NCBI GenBank assembly: GCA_015680905.1
Contig: CM027378.1
Location: 13,745,001-13,809,000, forward strand
Origin: Coptis chinensis
Lineage: Eukaryota; Streptophyta; Magnoliopsida; Ranunculales; Ranunculaceae
Length of the DNA: 64,000 nt
Direction: 5' to 3'
The notes under the pieces were generated by a model. That model had not been told where the DNA came from. It saw nothing but the letters and a program-made list of their open reading frames with translations, and did not search any database. The translations under genes and the position numbers were made by a program. This document shows, one piece after another, positions 35,885-47,705 of this stretch (within the stretch, counting starts at the first letter, position 1; each line of letters starts with the position of its first letter).

Positions 35885-36758
35885 TGATCATGCCTCAATT
35901 ATACGTTTTTATCCTCTTATAATGCTTCAATTTAGTTAAATTATATGATCAATAATATAGAAAACTCATGTTCTTATTGCTTTTTCATGATACAAGCCTA
36001 TTGTAGACCAAATATCTCAAAAGACTTGTTCTAGAGCCAAAAGGAGACAAAAGGAGTCTAAAAGGGACCTCATGGAACAACTGAGAAAAAGTGTCAAAAA
36101 GTCAACGGTCAAGGTTAAAGTCAACTCAAGGGCCCAAAAACTCAAAAGCTCAGGAAACACTACAAGGCTTCAAAGACAAAGGGCTCAACCCTTTCCAAGA
36201 TAATGGCTAAGCACCTAAAGCTTCAAAAGACCAAAGGCTCAAAATTCCAAAGACATGGGCTTAAGCCCAAAGGCTTGGTCCTATCCGCTCAACTCTAGAA
36301 GGCACAAGAAGGTTCTAGATTAGGTTGCTTCATGAATAAGTAAAAGAGGAGGGGTAAACTTGTACATCTCTACACACATATAAGTGTAGAGATTTCCCAC
36401 TAAGCCTTATACCCTAGGAGTAGTATAAATTAATTAGGAGTAGGGTAAAATAGATAATAGTTTTTATTATTGTTTTCCATTTTCATTATTTTCACGCTTC
36501 AAGCTTTATTGAATCAAGTTTGTTTTCTTCCATTCAAAGTTTTTAATCATGTCTTTCATCAAAATAGTTATTCAAAACATCTTCTTATTCATTCATTCAA
36601 CACCCAAAAGTTAGTTATACTCATTTGAATCAATCAAATGAGTATAACTTGCTAACCAAGCTATCTTTACTTATCAAGATCTACAAGTTTTACACTTAAC
36701 CAAACAAAGTATTCATGTTTTAATCCTAAAAAACCTTAATAACTAGTTGTTGTCTACA
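35885..36758 (+). repeat. 3' LTR of C1, interrupted or ended at the LINE
   Basis: It starts TGATCATGCCTC immediately after the PPT. It contains repeated gtcaa/caaag units. The right end is undefined because the LINE tail begins at 36759. It is a third LTR type on the same internal backbone. Confidence 0.7.
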
Positions 36759-36768
36759 TTTTTTTTTT

Positions 36769-37060
36769 GCTTAAAGATAATTGATTTTATTAAAAATATA
36801 AAGTGAAAATGTTACAAACAAAAATGCCTATGCCTGACCGCAACTAGTACGCTTTCAAGCCAATTACATCAGTTAATGAATCGAAAATAGGTGGTGTGTT
36901 GATTTTCCAAGTTCACCATGAAACGTGGTCTTGCTTCCCACCACACACTATCAGCCCTAATCATATTAGCCCCATGTCTGGTGCATTTATCTGCCCCAAT
37001 ATTTGTCTCTCTCCAAGCTGTAGTTACATTTATCCACTCTGGCTTAAACTTGAGTGAGCT
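36769..37060 (-). other. LINE 3' UTR
   Basis: Non-coding stretch between RNase H and the A tail. I see no other feature. Confidence 0.5.
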
Positions 37061-37609
37061 TCATGCTGCTCTTGCCTTCCAATGGACCTTGTCCCCTTGA
37101 CATGCTTTTACAGCTGTTGTAGAGTCAGTTTCGACCCATATCTTGGACCAACCCATCTCCACTAACTTTTGAATTGCTTGTATGATGGCTTGAGTCTCTG
37201 CAACATAGTTTGTTGTGACACCGAGGCCACCTGCTGACACACCTAGAAAAGCCCCTTGATGGTCTCTAAGCACATAGCCCCAACCTGAGCTTCCTGGGTT
37301 TCCTTTAGGGCAACCATCGGTGTTTGCTTTTATTACTCCTACTGGTGGTGTCCCCCAATAACATTCGAAGATTTGGGGAGCTCTTCTCACCTTATTTGGC
37401 AGTCTTAGTGCGTGCAAGATCAAAAGCTCCGTTACATAGTTCTTCATACTATCTATTGATCTGTGATGAGCCCTTGCCACAACTTTTTTGATTAGGTAGC
37501 ATATCTGAGTGAAATTAGAGGTTTTGTTGTCATATAGAACTATATTTCGGTTTTTCCATAAGCTCACTAGGTAGGTGATTGAACAAGCCTTCCACATGTC
37601 TAGGATCAA
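37061..37609 (-). pseudogene. LINE RNase H domain
   Basis: A 182-codon frame. IKANTDG supplies the first catalytic Asp, VAETQAI the Glu and WVETDS the second Asp, as in RNase HI of the plant L1 type. It follows zf-RVT with a short broken linker. The domain removes RNA from hybrids during target-primed reverse transcription. Confidence 0.85.
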
Positions 37610-37683
37610 AGAGCTAAAGTGTTTTCATTGTTGCAAAATATTATTAAATGACTCAACTTGAACCTGCTGGCTGAATAGATTCT

Positions 37684-38052
37684 TTATAAGGCCCAAGCTC
37701 TTTTTGCCAGTGGGCAGTGAAAGAGTAAGTGATCCTTAGATTCCTTACTGCTCTTGTAGACACAACATCTTGATGATAATGATATTCTCCTCCTTTTCAT
37801 CTTGTCATATGTTCTCATAGCACCATGCCATATTTTCCATGCAATACCCTTAGTTCTAGGTATGGTCTTTGCTGTCCAAATGAACTTACACCATGTTATT
37901 TTTTTACCCTTCATCTTGATATCATTGTGAGTTGCTGCTACCGTGAAATAACCATCAGAAGTGGATAACCAAATCCTAGAGTCTTCCCTGCTTCTGTTAG
38001 GTTGTTGAAGCATATTAACCTCTACACCCATGCCATTAAGCACCTGAATCAT
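37684..38052 (-). pseudogene. LINE zinc-binding domain (zf-RVT)
   Basis: A 122-codon frame with RIWLSTSDGYFTVAA, KFIWTAKTIPRTKGIAWKI, TYDKMKRRRI and SSRCCVYKSSKESKDHLLFHCPLAKRAW. The Cys/His spacing and order are those of the zinc-binding region after RT in plant LINEs. It is separated from RT by frameshifts. Confidence 0.85.
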
Positions 38053-38211
38053 GCTAGCAGGGAAATCCTACTGCCCATCATGTATGAAGTCACCCAATTT
38101 AGCTTTGAGCTTCTTGATGCTCTTCTTGTCTTCCTCAAAGAAATCACATATTGTCTTGCTCAGTAACCAATTGTCTCTCCATATACTAATGGAGTTGATA
38201 TTACTAACTAC

Positions 38212-39854
38212 CTAGCCTTGAAGAACATTCATTACGGATAGAGCCCATCGGATGCCCCTCCACATTGTCGAGGATTCGTAATTAGACCACCCACCAACTC
38301 GATTCGTATACTTACCCTTCATGAACTCAGACCAATCACCTTTTTCATTGTGAAGGCTCCATGCCAATTTCATTAACATGGAAAGGTTAATGTCTTGAAG
38401 TCTCCTTATACCTAGTCCTCCCTCTTCAGTGGGTTTACATGTTTTATCCCAAGACACAGTGATATATTTCCTATCTTCTAGGTTCCCACTCCATATAAAG
38501 TTTCTAATGATTCGCTCTCCTTCCTTCAAAACTAAAGTAGGCCATTTGTAAACTGCCATGTTATGCACCGGTATGCTATTAAGGACATGTTGAGCCAGTA
38601 TAACCCTTCCTTGGAATGATAGCATCTTTCCTGCCCAACTTGTAGCTTGTTTTATGATTTTATCAATAAGAGGGCTAAGAACAGCTTTGGTAACCTTTCC
38701 CATGACTAGGGGAACCCCTAGGTACTTCTCTGGTAGGCTTCCTTCCATGATGCCAAATGTGTTTAGAATCAGTTCTTTTCTTCTTGCAATCATCGAGCTG
38801 AGGAAAATTTTGCATTTTTCCTTGTTAATAACCTGGCCTAAGGTGTTTTGATACCTGTCTAGTAGCTTCTTAAAGTTCTTGATGCATCTTATATTAGCAT
38901 TACCAAATAAGAATATGTCTTCGTCAAACATGAGATGTGATGGGCTAGAGTATTTAGAGGTTACCACCATCCTTTGAATCTTATTAGTTGTTATCAAGTG
39001 TTAGATGTTTAGACTGAGGAAGTCCTTTACAATTGAAAAAAGAAGTGGAGATAGTGGGTCACCTTGCCATAGCCCCCTCTCTGCTTTGAAGAATCCATTA
39101 GGCCCTCCATTGAACATGATGGAGATATTGTTGCTTGACATAACACCTTGAATCCACCCAATCCAAGTACTGTTGAAACCCATTTGCTGAAGAACCTTCC
39201 ATAGAAATTTCCAGTCCAAAGTATCAAAGGCTTGGGAGATATCCAACTTAATACCAATATTCCATCCTCTCTTCTTTTTACTTTGATTTCATTAATAAGT
39301 TTAGATGCGAGCCGGATAACCTACTGTGAATTTCTGTGGGCAATGAACCCATATTGTTGCTTGGAAATGATTCTCTGAGCAATTGGCCCCAGCCTCAAAG
39401 CAAATATCTTTGTAATGACCTTGTACATGAAATTCAAAAGACAGATAGGCCTGTACTTGTTCAACTGATTAGAATTTTTCTCCTTTTGAATAAGTACTAG
39501 GAAGCTAGCATTAAATCCTTGTGGTAGTCGAGATTTAATGAAGAAGCACTGGACAGCTCTGCATAGGTCATACTCAACTATACTCCAGCAAGTTTGAAAA
39601 AAGAACCCATTAAATCCGTCTGGCTTTGGTAAGCTTTAAGGGTCAAGCTCAAACACTACTTTCTTTATCTCTTCAAAACCTGGCATTCGGGATAAGAAGG
39701 CATTATCTTGATTAGTCACCACCGCTGGAATTCTGTGTATGAGCTCCAAGTCCACTTCATGCTCTTCGTGCCTGAATTTGTCCTTGTAATGCTGAACTAT
39801 ATAATCCCCAATCTCATCCTCATTTTGAAGAAAAATTCCTTCTGTAGTTTTCAT
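38212..39854 (-). pseudogene. LINE reverse transcriptase
   Basis: Recognisable pieces across frames are a pre-RT segment (39854-39636), DISQAFDTLDW and RGLWQGDPLSPLLF (39246-39001), and the palm and thumb part (38997-38212) with KYLGVPLVMGK, SFQGRVILAQHVLNSIP and NFIWSG. The active-site motif usually reading FADD appears as MFDEDIFLF, so the first catalytic Asp is replaced by Glu. With several frame breaks the enzyme is dead. Confidence 0.88.
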
Positions 39855-39971
39855 TTATGTGATTAGTGATCTGCTTCTATTCATTGTGACTAGGGCATGG
39901 AAGTATTTTGTGCTTCGATCATAGTCATTATCCCATTTAGTCCGTGACTTCTATCTCCAAAGCATTTGCTC

Positions 39972-40983
39972 CTATTGTAAAAGCAACTCCACTTTATTTT
40001 CTTCACTTACGAGCTCTAAGCCAAGTGCATCATCAGTGTTACTCTGTTCAAACCTCTTTTGCAGCTGCTCTAGAATAATGGTTTCAGCCTCCACCTTATA
40101 CTTGAGATGCCCAAAGGTTGTTCTGTTCCAGTTCTTGAGGGCGCCTTTAAGCCTTCTTAACTTGCTAGTCAAAATGAAGATTGAATGACCCATAACCGCC
40201 TCCTGCCAGCTCTCTTTCACCATGTCAAGAAAATTAGAGTGAGTAGTCCACATGTTAAAAAATCTGAAAGGAATGTTATTAGGCTTTGGAATAATAGCCC
40301 CTTGGCCCATGATAGAAGAATGATCAGAACACAATCTGCTGATAGTCTTGTAGCTCCATCCAGGGAATTTATTGAGCCATTCTGCATTGAAAAACATTTT
40401 GTCTAACTTCCCAAGGATCTTGTTTCGACCAAGCTGTTTCTTCCACCAAGGGAAATTAAGGCCAGTGCTTTCGGGGATACTATAAGAAAGCAGTTACTGA
40501 TGGCTTCTCTAAAGTCATTCATGGGGGCCTTTTCTAGCTGTAGTCCACCAAGTTTCTCTGAGTGGCTCAAATATGCATTAAAGTCACCAATCACTTCCCA
40601 AGGCATGTTGGTTGAACTGATATGCTTAAGTTCAGTCCAAAGATATCTTTGTTACATATAGAGACTGTACGCATGAATAATAGTAATAAGATTGCCAAGC
40701 ACGTCAACAGTGATCTGCTGGCTGGAGATGTGTACCACAGTGAGAGAAAGAACAGTTGTCTTCCACAGTAACCAAAGATTTGGGACTCTATTGATATTAC
40801 TATTAAAGATAATTTGTGAATTCAACCCTAAAGAGTTGATATATTCAACAAAAAAATCATTCGGAACGTTATTAGTTCAGCAAGGCCCACTATATCTGGA
40901 TCCCAATGTCGAATGAGTTTAGAGAGTCTTTCTTGAGATTTGTCATTCGCAATACCTCTAATATTCCAAAAGAAGCACTTCAT
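39972..40983 (-). pseudogene. LINE endonuclease domain and linker
   Basis: It starts MKCFFWNIRGI at 40983, the usual first residues of a plant L1 ORF2 endonuclease, with LIRHWDPDIVGLAE next. A broken middle is followed by WEVIGDFN (40606 frame), a catalytic block. The linker with WLNKFPGW and LKNWNRTTFGHLK (40397-39972) leads to RT. The stops mean it is inactive. Confidence 0.82.
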
Positions 40984-41053
40984 GGTAGCGAAGTAACAAT
41001 TTTAATAAGAAAGGTGAGAAGTCACTTGGCTCATGCCTTTCTCCTAGCCCTAG

Positions 41054-41860
41054 TGATAAGAGCCCAAAACTGTAGTTTTAACCCGTTAACAATAATACTT
41101 TTAGACCAATTATGCTAGTAATAAGTAAGAGTTAATGTTGATTACGTGTTTTTATGTATTTTAGGCATTGAAGTCAATTATGTGCAGAAATGTGTCACTT
41201 TGGCGAGATAAAGGAGCAAGGGTTGGTTGCTAAGAAGTTTTGTGATTAAAAGCCAAGATTCAAGGAGAAAAAGCCTTTATAAAGCCTGATCAAAGCTGAA
41301 AAGTCAAAGTCAACGTGGGCAGAAACAACACACAAAAGTCACCAGAAATTCCGAAGGCCATATCTTTAGACTCAGACCTCGGAATTGGGCCTACCTTATG
41401 TCAAAAAGACCGGCTCAGAAAGAGCTTTCCAATGGTCCAAGTCTTCACCCAATCAGAGAAGCAAAAGTAGATAAAAAGTCTACTAAAGTCAAATCTAGCT
41501 GGAAAGGGGGTCTGTGGACTGAAGAAATTGGGCTTTGGGCTCGATTTTCCGAACCAAAACATGGCTCCTCAGCCCATGCACGAAAATGTGGATCTAGTCT
41601 CCTCAATTTCAAGACAAAAGACGTAGCTCTTAAGAAAAATTAGCTTAGGTAGGAGGTAGTCATTAGAGAATAGTTTCTAGATCTAGTTTTGAGAATCCAT
41701 TATGTAGTTTATTAATTAGTTTTTATTATCTTGTTTTAATTTAGTATTTGAATCAATTGTTATTTATTTATTAGATCAATAAAGTAGTTTGTTCTTCATA
41801 ATATAGTTTCATTTCATTAATCATTGTAGTTTCAATTCCTAGATTTAGTCATTTGTCATT
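41054..41860 (+). repeat. 5' LTR of E, truncated
   Basis: About the first 800 bp of an LTR homologous to F and G. It passes without PBS or gag into the sequence coding KTNIPKDAF of the protease leader. The preceding 5 bp are CCTAG. Confidence 0.85.
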
Positions 41861-42352
41861 ATTAGGCGTAAGACAAATATTCCTAAAGACGCCTTTCTAA
41901 CTGAACAGTTTTCAACTTTATCAGAACACAATAGAATGGTTAAATACAAGGACCCTGGTTGTCCTACTGTACAATGCACCTTAAGAGATTCCCACACGAC
42001 GACCACTTTATTAGACCTGGGGGTAAGTGTTAACTTACTCCCGTATTATTTATACAAACAAATAGGTTTACAAGAGATGCAACCTACTCAAATGACGTTG
42101 CAATTAGCGGATCGGTCTATTAAGTATCCTAAGGGTGTGGCTGAAAATGTGCTTGTTAAGGTTCATGATTTCTACTATCCTACTAATTTTGTTATCCTCG
42201 ATACAGAAGTCGTTAACAACTCTATTCCGATCATCTTAGGGCGTCCCTTCTTGGCGACTGCCAACGCGCTTATAAATTGCCGCGATGGTTCGATGTCCTT
42301 GTCTTTTGGCCATCTTTCTGTTGAGGTAAATGTTTTTAAAATGATGAAATAG
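41861..42352 (+). pseudogene. Retropepsin protease of E
   Basis: NIPKDAFLTEQFSTLSEHN leads into VQCTLRDSHTTTTLLDLGVSVNLLPYYLYKQIGL, then ADRSIKYPKGV, FYYPTNFVILDTE, IILGRPFLATANALINCRDGSMSLSFGHLSVEVNVF. The catalytic Asp is present, with DLGVS instead of DLGAS. The ILGRPFLAT flap-distal block is intact. A stop follows at once. Confidence 0.85.
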
Positions 42353-42850
42353 TTACCAGATTCGTCTATAGATGGGAAGGTTAGCATGATCGAGAGCTTA
42401 GCTTAAGATTATTTTAATAACACGTTTCCCGAAAACCATATGCATAAATTCTTTTCCTTTGGAAGTTCAGATTTTGTCAATGACTCCTACTTAGAGGAAG
42501 TCAACACCATCTTTGAGTCTACACCTATGGTAGACCCTTCTGTTGTTCCATCTACTGAGTTTGAAGACTTGCTGCCTAAGCAAGTATTCATTACTCAAGA
42601 AGAGGACCCTCCAGAAGCATTTATTGACATTCCTTCCACCCTGGTGCTTAAACCTCTTCCTTCTGAGTTAAAATATATTCAACTTGATCTGGATGGTAGT
42701 CATCCGGTAATTATATCTTCTCTACTATCTAAGGAGGATGAGACACGTTTGATGAGGGTGATTAGGGAACATCGTTCTGCGATTGGTTGGTCCTTAGCCA
42801 ACATTAAGGGAATTGACCCTAATGTATGCACTCATCGTATCCATTTGTAG
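42353..42850 (+). pseudogene. Protease-RT linker and start of RT in E
   Basis: Starts with DGKVSMIES and NTFPENHMHKFFSFGSSD, the stretch shared with X-type elements, then diverges into an acidic linker and reaches KPLPSELKYIQLDLDG, LSKEDETRLMRVIREHRSAIGWSLANIKGIDPNVCTHRI, the normal entry to Athila RT. There are stops at both ends. Confidence 0.8.
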
Positions 42851-44100
42851 GATAACGCAAAGACTTCTCGGGAACCTCAGCGTCGCTTGAACCCTGCCAT
42901 GAAAGAGGTGGTCAAGGAAGAAGTCTTATGGTTACTCAATGCGGGTATCATGTACATAATGCCAAGGGTGAATATGTTGTAACGCATGGTCCTATGAAAT
43001 GGCGAATCTGTATCGATTACAGACGTTTAAATGTCATGACACGAAAGGATCATTTTCCTTGACCCTTTATAGATCAGATGCTAGAACGTCTAGTTGGTCA
43101 TGTTTTTTACTGTTTTTTGGATTGCTACTCTGGCTATTTCCAAATTATTATTGATATTGATGACCAAGAAAAGACTACCTTCACATGTCCTTTTGGAACA
43201 TATGCATATAAACGAATGCCTTTTGGCCTTTGTAATGCTCCTGGTACTTTCCAGAGGTGTATGCTTCATATATTTAGTGACATGGCAGAGCGTTTCATGG
43301 AAGTATTCATGGATGATTTTTCTATCTATGGAGACTCTTTCACTAACTGCATGTCTAACCTGTTTAAGGTTTTGACACGGTGTGAAGAGAATAGTCTGGT
43401 TTTGAATTGGGAAAAATGTCATTTTATGGTGAAAAAGGGAATCGTGCTAGGTCATATTGTATCTAGTGATGGCATCGAAGTAGATAAGGCCCAACTAGAT
43501 AAGATAGCGACTCTACCTATACCACGAACTGTCCGTGATATTAGAGCCTTTCTAGGCCATGCAGGTTTTTATAGGCGCTTTATCAAAGATTTTTCAAAAA
43601 TAGCTAGGCCTTTAACTAATTTGCTTTTAAAGGATGCCATCTTTGATTTTAATTTTAACTGTAAACAGGCTTTTGAAAGTTTACAAGCCGCCTTAACCTC
43701 TGCACCCATTATACAGCCTCCCGATTGGTCTAAACCTTTCGAACTCATGTGTGATGTTAGTGATTATGATGTTGGTGCTGTCTTGGGTCAGAAACTAGAT
43801 AATAAATCCACTGTTATTTATTATGCTAGTAAAACTTTAAACGATGCTCAAAGGAATTATACAACTACTGAAAAGGAATTCTTAGCTGTAATTTATGTTT
43901 TAGATAAGTTTCATCTTTATTTGGTTGGTTCTAAGACTCTAGTTTACATGGACCATGCAGCCCTTAGGTACCTTCTCGCAAAGAAGGATGCTAAGCAGAG
44001 ATTAATTCGATGGATTCTTCTCCTGCAAGAGTTCACATTAGAAATAAAGGACAAAAGAGGGGTCGAAAATGTAGTTGCCGGCCACTTATCTAGACTTACA
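42851..44100 (+). pseudogene. Reverse transcriptase and RNase H of E
   Basis: The region before 43078 has LNPAMKEVVKEEV and WRICIDYRRLN with stops. From 43078 an open frame carries [28 protein letters not shown], the palm motif [26 protein letters not shown] and [22 protein letters not shown]. RNase H follows with [31 protein letters not shown] and [11 protein letters not shown], ending in AGHLSRL. The FMDD catalytic pair is intact. The family copies element RNA to DNA inside the particle. Confidence 0.93.
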
Positions 44101-46720
44101 ATAACGATGATAGTGATTCTGAGTCCATACCTGACTCTTTTCCTGATGAGCATCTGTATGCTATTTTTTCTTCACCATGGTATGCTGACATTGTGAATTA
44201 TTTAGCGTCTGATACTATTCCTACTGATTGGCCATGAAATGAACGTAAGAAGTTCTTGGCTAGAGTTAGGCTATACTATTGGGATGAGCCCTACCTTTTT
44301 AAGTATTGTGCGGATCAGATTATTCGTCGTTGTATTCCCTAGTGGAAATATAATGAGGTTCTCTCTTTCTGCCATGACAAAGAGTGTGGTGGCCATTTTA
44401 GTGGTATGAAAACAGCTACTAAAATTCTTCAATATGGGTTTTATTGGCCTACTCTTTTTAAAGATGCCGGAGTGCATTGCAAGACGTGTGTTCATTGCCA
44501 ACAACTTGGGCGAATCACGAAGTGTAATATGATGCCATTAAATCCAATCATGGTGGTAGAAGTTTTTGATGTATGGGGCATTGATTTCATGGGTCCTTTT
44601 TGATAAGAGCCCAAAACTGTAGTTTTAACCCCTTTAACAATATTGCTTTAGAACAATGATGTGATTAATAAGTAAGAGTTGGGTAGAACAATGATGATGT
44701 GATTTCATTGTGCTTTTGTGTATTTTAGGCATTGGAGTCGAATATGTGTAGAAATGCGTCCCTTTTGCGAGATAAAGGAGCAAGGGTTGGTTGCTAAGAA
44801 GTTCTATAATAAAAGGCCAAGATTCAAGGAGACAAAGCCTTTTTAAAGCCCGGTCAAAGTTGAAAAGTAAAAATCAACGCGGGCGTAAAACAAAAGATAA
44901 AAAGTCGATTAGAACTTCGAAGCGTCAGATCTTTGGACTCAGACCTCGGAATTGGGCCTACCTTATGTCAAAACGACCGGCTCGGAAAGAGCTTTCCAAT
45001 AATTCAAGTCTTGACCCAATAAAATTAGTAAAAGTGGGCAAAAAGTCTGTGAAATTCAAATCCAGTTGAAAAAGCCTCTGTGGACTGAAGAAATTGGGTT
45101 TTGGGCTCGATTTTCCGGCCCAAAATATAGCTTCTCAGCCCATGCACGAAAAAGTGGATCTGGTCTCCTCCATTTGTATGGAGAAGACTTAACTCTTAAG
45201 TTTACCTAGATCTAGATTAGAAAATTAGGTTAGACTCCATTAATTAGTTAGAATAGCTTGTTTTAGATCTAGTTTTTACCTTCAATTGATTAGTGTTAGA
45301 ACAAAGTAGATTATTATTTAGAATCACTATTAGTTTTATAATAAAGTATTACTTTTCATTTCAATTTAGTTATTGATTAAATTCTTATTTAGTTTTAGTT
45401 GTTTTAAATTCATAAATTAGGTTATCTTCATTTTGATTCTTAGACTATTGTTAAAATTAGATTTATAAAGTTAAAATTAGTTATTAAATTATGAATTGTT
45501 ATTATTGTTCTTATGTTGGGAATAATAGTATAATGATATTAGGTGGATTGATTACTCTTCTCTATAATTTTCTCTTCCATCAAAACCCTATTTTTATTAG
45601 TTTAGTTAATTTAGATTTATTTGAATCCATCGTATAATCGTAGAATAGAAATTTCACATCACACATTACTCTCACCATTGTTCTTTGTATTTGATTAGTT
45701 AAATTCGTTTAAGTCTAGAGAGTTAAGACTGGAATGATTCCGTACTCTATATATTGCATGAATATATATGTGAGAGTAGGAAATAAATAATTGATGCCTT
45801 AAGAATGAGGTTAGAGTAATCTAGTTTAGTTTTTACGGGTTATCACTTTTTCGGTTTCCCACGGTTTTATATATATTCTAGTTATCGTGGACTACGTGTC
45901 TAAATAGATAGAGGCCATGGCTTGCCATAGTAATGACCATAAGACAATTGTGTTTTTTGTTAAGGAATACATTTTTTGTCGATTTGGCATTCCTAAAGCC
46001 ATCATTAGTAATGGTGGAACACATTTTTGTAACAGAGTTGTTGCATCTCTAGTGAAAAAGTATGGAGTTACACATAAGGTAGCAACTCCGTATCATCCAC
46101 AAACTAGCGGACAAGTAGAAGTTTCTAATAGGGAAATCAAAAAGATCTTAGAAACAACTGTAAATCCTGATAGGAAAAACTGGTTGAAGCATCTATCTGA
46201 TGCCTTATGGGAATATAAGACTACTTTCAAAACTCCTATAGGTATGTCTCCCTTTAGACTTGTATTTGGGAAACCTTGTCATTTGCCCGTTGAATTGGAG
46301 CACCGTGCTATGTGGGCTATAAAAAGCCTTAACTTCAATTTTGATGAGGCAGCTGTCAAGTGCAAGTTGCAATTGAATGAGCTTGAAGAAATCTGTAAAG
46401 ATTCTTATGATCTCGCGAAGGATTATAAAGCTAACATGAAACGTGTTCATGATAAGCAAATCTTGCGCAAAAAGTTTGTGGTAGGGCAAAAGGTCTTGCT
46501 TTACAACTCCTGTCTACATATTTTTCTAGGGAAATTGAAAACTCGTTGGTTTGGTACTTTTCTGGTTACTAAAGTCACCCCTTACACGGCAATCACCTTG
46601 GTAAATCCCAAGGACAACAGTACCTTTCAAGTCAATGGCCAACGGTTAAAACATTTTCACGAGCTATTGTCCCCTGATGTGGAGGAAGTCCTGTTACAGG
46701 ACCCTGTCTATGAGGACTGA
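44101..46720 (+). pseudogene. Integrase of E, split by solo LTR F
   Basis: Zinc-binding HHCC region: FCHDKECGGHFSGMKT and CKTCVHCQQLG (about 44370-44505). The first catalytic Asp is in WGIDFMGPF, immediately before F. The core resumes after 45850 with IYILVIVDYVSK. The expected IISDGG reads [10 protein letters not shown], so the second catalytic Asp is Asn. The Glu region is [17 protein letters not shown]. The C-terminal part has [16 protein letters not shown] and ends at 46720. The frame is also shifted after RNase H. Insertion, stop and active-site loss make it inactive. Confidence 0.92.
44601..45845 (+). mobile_element. Solo LTR F in integrase of E
   Basis: The 1245-bp sequence reads TGATAAGAGCCC... 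to ...TTATCA, flanked by perfect CTTTT duplications (44596-44600 and 45846-45850). Removing it restores continuity of the integrase sequence across WGIDFMGPF. There is no internal region, so it is a solo LTR from LTR-LTR recombination. Confidence 0.95.
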
Positions 46721-47705
46721 CCTTTGTTGGGGTGTACTTCATTTCATTCACATATATTGGTTAGTGCACCATTCTATGGAGTGTGTGGCTGTAAGTACCG
46801 GATCCTAAGTCCACGGTTAACATAATTCATGTTTTCCACTCTTGCATGTTTTCTCAGTTTTTGAGTCATGTTTCTCTATGGTGTTAATTATGCATTTATT
46901 GCTTTATTGTTTTTCTTATATTAAATTTTGTTCATAAAAAGTAAAAAATATCAAATCCATAAAAATAGTAATCTAGGAAGTCTCGGGAATCTGACTTTAA
47001 AAGACCCACGTTTAAAACAAATTTCCTAATCTTCGTTGCCAAAAATTTGTTTGGGGGTGGGGTGTTCGTTTTTCTGTCCTTGATTGCTCAACTTTCCATT
47101 TGTGTTGCTTAGGCCGTTTAATCGTATTTCGATTCGGGTTGACATTATCTATTAATTCAGATTTCATTCGTTCGCATAACTTATGTCATGCACGCACTTC
47201 GAGGCATTTTCCATTTTCTTATATATCATTAGAGCTTGGAATAGAGTGTTTATGGATCATTGGATTGGAAATTCTCTCCTGATCATTTTCATATCTCATT
47301 CACATAAATCGGACCGGCAACGAAGCGGCAAATTTAGTTTAAATTTGTGCGAAAAATCGAAGTGCGCTTGGGCCCAATCTCGCACGCACGTGCGTGGCAC
47401 GTTCGTCTTCTTCCTCCAAATCAAAAACAGAATCGTGATTTCTTTCATTCCGCCATTAACAAAGCTTTAAACCCTAACTAAAAAAAAAAGAAAACCTAAA
47501 TACACCAACGCCCAAAGTTCAAATCAACTTTAAATCTTCTCCAAAACATCCCACCACCATCTCCAACAATTTCAACCACCGAAAACATCCAAAACTCCAA
47601 GAATTCGAACTGCCACCACGCCACCACCATTGTTACTTTTAGTGAGTTGTTTCAAAACTCGTCTCCCTACCTTATTCAAACCCACAAATCCTTTCAAAAC
47701 TTCAA
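46721..47705 (+). other. Post-pol spacer of E
   Basis: It holds the GGCTGTAAGTACCGG block (GTAAGT at 46791-46796), a polypurine-like tract GTTTGGGGGTGGGGT (47049-47063), and the CA-rich ORF-AB leader. Homology with G resumes at about 46724 (G 53258), marking the 3' edge of the segment that differs between E and the X-type copies. Confidence 0.7.
47049..47063 (+). other. Internal polypurine-like tract after integrase (E)
   Basis: GTTTGGGGGTGGGGT, matching the tracts after X in A, B and G. Confidence 0.55.

Larger units (their letters stand above)
36759..41053 (-). mobile_element. Plant L1-type LINE, 5' incomplete
   Basis: Minus strand. It ends in a 10-nt A tail (T run 36759-36768) next to C1 LTR sequence. 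Domains in order are apurinic-type endonuclease, reverse transcriptase, zf-RVT zinc finger and RNase H, the usual layout of plant L1 ORF2. No gag-like ORF1 is present before element E begins at 41054. No target duplication was found, because the 5' flank is covered by E or deleted. Many stops and shifts. Confidence 0.9.

Noticed and set aside
44271-44504. Minus-strand 77-codon frame opposite integrase
   Set aside because: A shadow of the integrase HHCC region on the other strand.
47630-47705. In-frame upstream Met (MLLLV...) as ORF-AB start or signal peptide in E
   Set aside because: The upstream stretch is not coding in A or G. MAQRR is the shared start.
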